From: Mytilus galloprovincialis
Lineage: Eukaryota > Mollusca > Bivalvia > Mytilida > Mytilidae
Assembly: GCF_965363235.1 (NCBI RefSeq)
Contig: NC_134843.1
Location: forward strand, 92,351,795-92,415,794
Direction: 5' to 3'
Length of the DNA stretch: 64,000 nucleotides
Shown here: piece by piece, positions 60,401-64,000 of the stretch
Layout: every line of letters begins with the position of its first letter
Numbering within the stretch: position 1 is the stretch's first letter
Made by a program: the position numbers and the translations under genes
Notes under the pieces: model-generated
The model's input: the letters and a program-made list of their open reading frames with translations, nothing else
Database searches by the model: none
Told to the model about the DNA's origin: nothing

Positions 60401-63400
60401 TCTTTTTCTTTATGTTTTCTTACAGATAATGAAATCAATCCGACCAGGAGTGTACGAATACCAGATGGAAAGGTAGGCATAATTATTAAAAATATTAAAT
60501 GATAAAAGTAAGCCTATTGTCTAATACTTGATCTTATATAACTGATGCTTTTTCCTAAAAAAAAATTGACGTCACAAAGCAAATATCTTCACATCACAAT
60601 GTCCCATGGCGTCTTTCCTCGAATGACCTTAAGTCAACTGGGATAGTTCATTCATTGAATCGAAATTGAAAACTTGTCTATTCTGGTATTCTACTAAAAA
60701 AATTGTTCTGAAGAATACTTGTTTGGTTATTGAGCAGCAATCTAAAATGAAATAACATACAATATGCATATAATTTGTATATGTGTCATGTTTTAAAAGG
60801 TAACTCTTTTTAATAAAGGAAAATTAAAATATGCAAAGCAAATTAACTGTTAATGTTGCGGGAATTGTTTTTTAACTTACCTCAACTCAAATTAAGGTTA
60901 AGAATCTGAGCATACCTAGCTGTAGTTGTAGAATCAGAAAAGAGGATATATTTTCTCTATATTTACTGTCATAGAGAAATTCTATCCTTGTTAATGGTAT
61001 TTGAAATTATAACAGATTTTCCAAATGAAAATTATTAAACCAAAATACCTATCATACAAATTTATTTTCTAAGTTGACAGAATGCACTATGTAAAGTTAA
61101 GGGGTTAACTATCTTTATATAAGTGTAGCCTTTCAGTACATGAAAATGTCTTGTCAAACTATGTTGTAAATGCGATATTGAGCGTTTTCAATCCACCTGA
61201 CATTTTTAGTACACAAATAATAGTAGTGAGGTTTGAGTTTTTTTTTGGTCATATCCATGTGATGTCACATGTGAATGTTTGCAAATGTGTGAATTACAAT
61301 TCTTGTCAAGAAATTGTTTACATTACACAAGTTGCAAAAAGTAGTGTGAAGTGTATGAATTGAATGTATACCTAATCCCAAATTATTCACAAGCACTTTG
61401 ATTTTAATTGTCCTTTGTCTTTTATTTTTTTGACTTCTGATTTCAGTTTATTCAAGCATTACTGTTATTTTACGGGTGGAATGAGAGGTGAAGCTTACAC
61501 TTGTATTTGTGGAACGTAAGTATTCATTGTTCACTGTTTTTATTTCAGTCTGTTTAAACATTATTGTTATTTCACTGGTGGAACAAGAAATGGGGCATAT
61601 GCTTGTGTTTGTGGATCGTAAGTACTATACACAATTACATATGCATGAAGATTAAGTTTTCATTTAGAATACATACATACCCAGTAATGATATTATTAGA
61701 GAACTGTGGATTCTTTAATATTCATTTGATACCAACGCTCATGGATTTCATGTGTAAAGGTTAATCACAAAAAAATTCAGCGACATACACATTTTCTATT
61801 GTTACTTATGCATATATATACTTTGGCAAAACCATAAAATATTTTTACGAAAATTGGTATCAACAAAAATAAAAGAATCTACAGTACTTCTTTTGAGTTT
61901 ATATATATTGCCATCTTACAATCTAATCTCTTCCAAAAATAATACTTAATTTTATAGTAATTGGCATTAGACTATAATGTGATTGATCGGGTCTCCTCTA
62001 TACAAAAAGGTAAGTTAATTGGAAAAAATAGAATAATTGCCATCTTCTCAATAAGAGTCCATAGTTGTTAAACATTTTCCCATTAGAAAAAGAATAGTTA
62101 TTTTATCTTGGCCATAAAACCACTCGAATGAAAATGTCATTGGGACACTCAATTGAACAGTCAGAAAGATGCATTTTCCTGTCAACTATAGAAGACTTGA
62201 GAAAAAGTATGAGGCAAGTGTTTCTCTAACAGGCGTCGATAATTGTTCAAGGAACCTTTCTACTATTCTTTCAGTATAATTCTCCTCAGAGAAATAACTG
62301 CATGGTTAGATCATAATGGTATATTTTCATTCTTGTATAATATTTAGTAGTAATTTTTAAGAGGCAACTACTGTACATCTGTGGAAAACCAATAGGCAGT
62401 GTGTCCATTTTAAGTGTATATTTTCAGTGGAGACAATGGTTCTGTACTACATTATGGCCATGCAGGTGCCCCAAACAGTAAACTGGTGCAAGATGGTGAT
62501 ATGTGGTAAGTTGGTAATTAGACACAATTATATCTTGTTGCTACATAGGATTCTTCTAGCACTTAAACCAAAAAAATATGAAGTCATTCTTTTCTGTCAG
62601 TAATTTTTTATGCAAGTGTGATGAAAACTTTTGTCAGAATAATAAATGGACCAATGGCTATACAGACAACATAATTGCAGTATTAACTTTATTAATTGGA
62701 GGCAGCATTCATGAAAATACCTTCTTTCTAATTAATTTTATGAATTAACGTAATTATTTTTATTTCAGTTTATTTGATATGGGCTGTGAGTATTATTGCT
62801 ACACATCAGATATCACATGTTCCTTCCCAGCCAATGGAAAGTTTACAGAGAGACAAAAAGGAATATATGAAGCTGTATATAAATCTAGTAGGGCAGTAAT
62901 GGCAGCTGTTAAACCAGGTACAGTTCTCATCAAGTCCCCAAAGTAACATGGAAAAACATTTCTTCATTATCATTTCTTTTCCTTAAGATAATGAATACTT
63001 GAATTAAGTTTTAAATTTTTATGGCTTGGTGTTAATTAGATTTTATTATTTAAATTTGTTAAAGACTTTTCACTTTTGCAATGTGTCATAAAGATATTAG
63101 AATTAGGTTGCAGCTGGTTTTGATAATGATTTTTTCCCCCTTGTGATTACTTAAGGATTTCTCATGTTTTTAGAATTTGATAGTTGATTAGACATTCAAA
63201 AAATTCAAGAATTGATGTATTGTACAACAATGTGATGCTCTTCCCATTTATTTCATCATTCAAGTTCTTGGATGAGTTATTCCTTTTATTACATTGCCTT
63301 TTAATGCCAATAGGTAAAAAAACAAATAGAAGCACTTACATATTTTTCAACACATTTTTACTTTGTGTAGATGCAACTTCATTGTCAACAACTATTGTTT

Positions 63401-63794
63401 TGTATGACGTCACAGATGTGAAATTACAGAATTTATTTCACATGCAGAATATCAGTTCATTTGACTGGAAAATCACAATCTTTCAATGGAACCAATGTAC
63501 TGTCCTATAACAATGTTATTTGTTTAAAGAGTAAAATAGAGTTCAGACGTATTTATACGTCTTCTTCTGAGACCAATACAGATATCTATAAATTTGCTAT
63601 TGTTTTTAGGTGTTTGTTGGGTTGACATGCACTTGCTGGCAGACAGAACACACCTAGAGGAATTGAAGAGACTTTGTCTGGTTACAGGAGATGTTGATGA
63701 GATGATGAAAGTCAGACTTGGGGCAGTGTTCATGCCACATGGTCTGGGTCATTTTATGGGACTAGATACACATGATGTGGGAGGATACCCAGAG
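51410..63794 (+). CDS. PEPD: PEPD, Xaa-Pro dipeptidase (prolidase), copy B; 3' exons outside window
   Basis: Exons: 51410-51429, 52348-52525, 55088-55215, 55857-55920, 56347-56394, 58228-58289, 59029-59073, 59431-59506, 60426-60472, 61447-61515 or 61549-61617, 62428-62505, 62769-62917, 63610-63794. All have GT/AG borders and consistent phase, giving about 383 of an expected 490 codons with no stop. Prolidase (M24B, Mn-dependent, cytosolic) splits Xaa-Pro dipeptides, for instance from collagen breakdown. The N-terminal domain is followed by the pita-bread fold. Metal ligands are visible as D275 (LFDMG), D286 (TSDIT) and H369 (GLGHF); H254, H365 and H376 also align with human active-site histidines. 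The remaining ligands lie beyond the window. Exon 1 codes for only MAASRA plus two bases. Introns hold several insertions. Confidence 0.93.
52607..54620. mobile_element. CAGTGGCGGATCC-ended element in PEPD-B intron 2, CATAT target duplication
   Basis: The ends CAGTGGCGGATCCAG and CTAGATCCGCCCTTG are inverted and run into C/G homopolymers. The direct repeat CATAT flanks it (52602-52606 and 54621-54625). PEPD-A intron 2 has a single CATAT at the matching spot (near 17539), which confirms an insertion after the duplication. The 2014 bp contain no recognisable transposase, and the pearl-like tandem block at 53920. Confidence 0.85.
53920..54525 (+). mobile_element. Pearl/Helitron-like element with 169-bp tandem core
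   Basis: The head ATGCCCCACCTACGATAGTA is followed by GTCTGTGCGTCCGTCC, then three units starting at 53983, 54152 and 54321 (period 169), then the tail GGGGCATCCGTGTACTTTGG. Nested inside the element at 52607. Confidence 0.7.
56585..56776 (+). repeat. SINE-like interspersed repeat, copy 4
   Basis: Full-length copy of the family at 12913 and 16205, in PEPD-B intron 5; preceded by an (ACATGT) microsatellite at 56547-56570. Confidence 0.75.
56879..58098. repeat. 49-bp minisatellite in PEPD-B intron 5, about 25 units
   Basis: The unit starts TAGTGATTTTTATAATATAA and continues through AGTTAACAGATGTATTGATA. Units are nearly identical and differ mainly at two sites (TCC/TTC and TTTGA/TTTCA). Three units have internal deletions (near 57480, 57770 and 58010). 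The last two deletions sit in the same variant context, which suggests a larger block was copied. Confidence 0.95.
58570..58807. repeat. Long hairpin element in PEPD-B intron 6
   Basis: Arms of about 85 bp (58570-58656 and 58717-58807) are inverted at roughly 90% identity around a spacer of about 60 bases. The core is GCTTGCTAGCTGAACC. Probably a MITE. Confidence 0.75.
60218..60350. repeat. 43-bp tandem repeat, three units, PEPD-B intron 8
   Basis: Units start at 60218, 60261 and 60304 with ACATACTCCTTTATACTGTA, and are almost identical. Confidence 0.9.
61447..61515 (+). CDS. PEPD: PEPD-B alternative exon 10a
   Basis: 69 nt between TTTCAG and GTAAGT, entering after two bases of a serine codon and leaving two bases of a threonine codon. 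It encodes [12 protein letters not shown], then [11 protein letters not shown](T). The tyrosine in EAYTC aligns with human Tyr241 near the active site (numbering from memory). It shares 12 of 12 first residues and 18 of 24 overall with exon 10b. Confidence 0.88.
61549..61617 (+). CDS. PEPD: PEPD-B alternative exon 10b
   Basis: 69 nt between TTTCAG and GTAAGT, same phase as 10a. It encodes [12 protein letters not shown], then [11 protein letters not shown](S). The 33-nt spacer from 10a (61516-61548) has both a donor and an acceptor. Read through unspliced, it gives a stop at once (ACG TAA). Differences in the first half are all silent; amino-acid changes cluster around the conserved tyrosine. 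Confidence 0.88.
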
Positions 63795-63895
63795 GTATGG
63801 ATTCAATTTTAAATGGAAGAATTAATAAATATTTAATCTTTAATGGATGAGATTAGTGAATAAATATAGATTCCACAACTGCAACAAGTGTATTA

Positions 63896-64000
63896 CAATA
63901 TTTCTCCACTCGAGAGAGTTAAATTTTAATATTTAAAGCGCGAGGCTTTCTGAGCTTTTTAAATAATTAAAATTTAACTGTTGAGAGTGAAGAAATATCG
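63896..64000. repeat. Inverted repeat at the window edge, PEPD-B intron 13
   Basis: A left arm of about 35 bp (AATATTTCTCCACTC and AGTTAAATTTTAAT) is inverted at the window end; the element may continue past the edge. Confidence 0.6.

Noticed and set aside
61516-61548. 33-nt spacer as a normal intron, making exons 10a and 10b consecutive
   Set aside because: It has splice signals but is too short for ordinary splicing, and inclusion of both would duplicate a conserved 23-residue segment inside the catalytic domain.

Overview
This window looks like nuclear DNA of a bivalve mollusc, most likely a mussel. It is AT-rich and intron-rich. It is crowded with interspersed families I associate with mussels: 160-175 bp tandem-core (pearl/Helitron-like) elements, SINE-like tails, CAGTGGCGGATC-ended elements and Ty3/Gypsy retrotransposons. 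Its only clear host genes are animal NUDT19 and PEPD (prolidase). The species call is inference; the gene calls rest on translated exons with matching splice phases.

The backbone is a tandem duplication of a divergent gene pair. Copy A (about 7.9-35 kb) has NUDT19 on the minus strand (exons 1 and 2 in the window) and a PEPD relic on the plus strand (exons 1-4 only). Copy B (about 48.3 kb to the window end) has a complete three-exon NUDT19 on the minus strand and an apparently intact PEPD on the plus strand, of which 13 exon positions (about 383 codons) are present before the window ends. Each pair shares a gap of about 0.5 kb between start codons, which probably acts as a bidirectional promoter. 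PEPD-A has an in-frame stop in exon 3. A 15.7-kb inverted-repeat-bounded insertion removed its exon 4 acceptor, and no later exons are visible.

Layout: 1-7945 is an LTR retrotransposon (window begins inside its 5' LTR) with gag and protease-like remnants but no reverse transcriptase or integrase; it sits in the last intron of NUDT19-A. 7946-11428 is NUDT19-A. 11429-11958 is shared promoter A. 11959-18025 holds PEPD-A exons 1-3, with an enlarged intron 1 carrying a foldback element and a broken retroelement-like coding region. 19077-34777 is the large insertion, itself full of nested elements. 34782-34832 is the exon 4 remnant. 35549-42195 is a long-inverted-repeat element containing a minisatellite, which in turn was hit by a recent but defective Ty3/Gypsy element (36819-41424). 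42196-48318 is intergenic. 48319-50869 is NUDT19-B. 51410 to the end is PEPD-B.

The two genes are not known to share a pathway (CoA-type nucleotide hydrolysis in peroxisomes versus cytosolic Xaa-Pro dipeptide cleavage); the link seen here is the shared promoter region. The most striking single observation is in PEPD-B: exon 10 exists as two adjacent 69-nt versions (61447-61515 and 61549-61617) of identical phase, separated by only 33 nt. That spacer is probably too short to be spliced as an intron, so the pair looks like mutually exclusive exons beside the prolidase active site.
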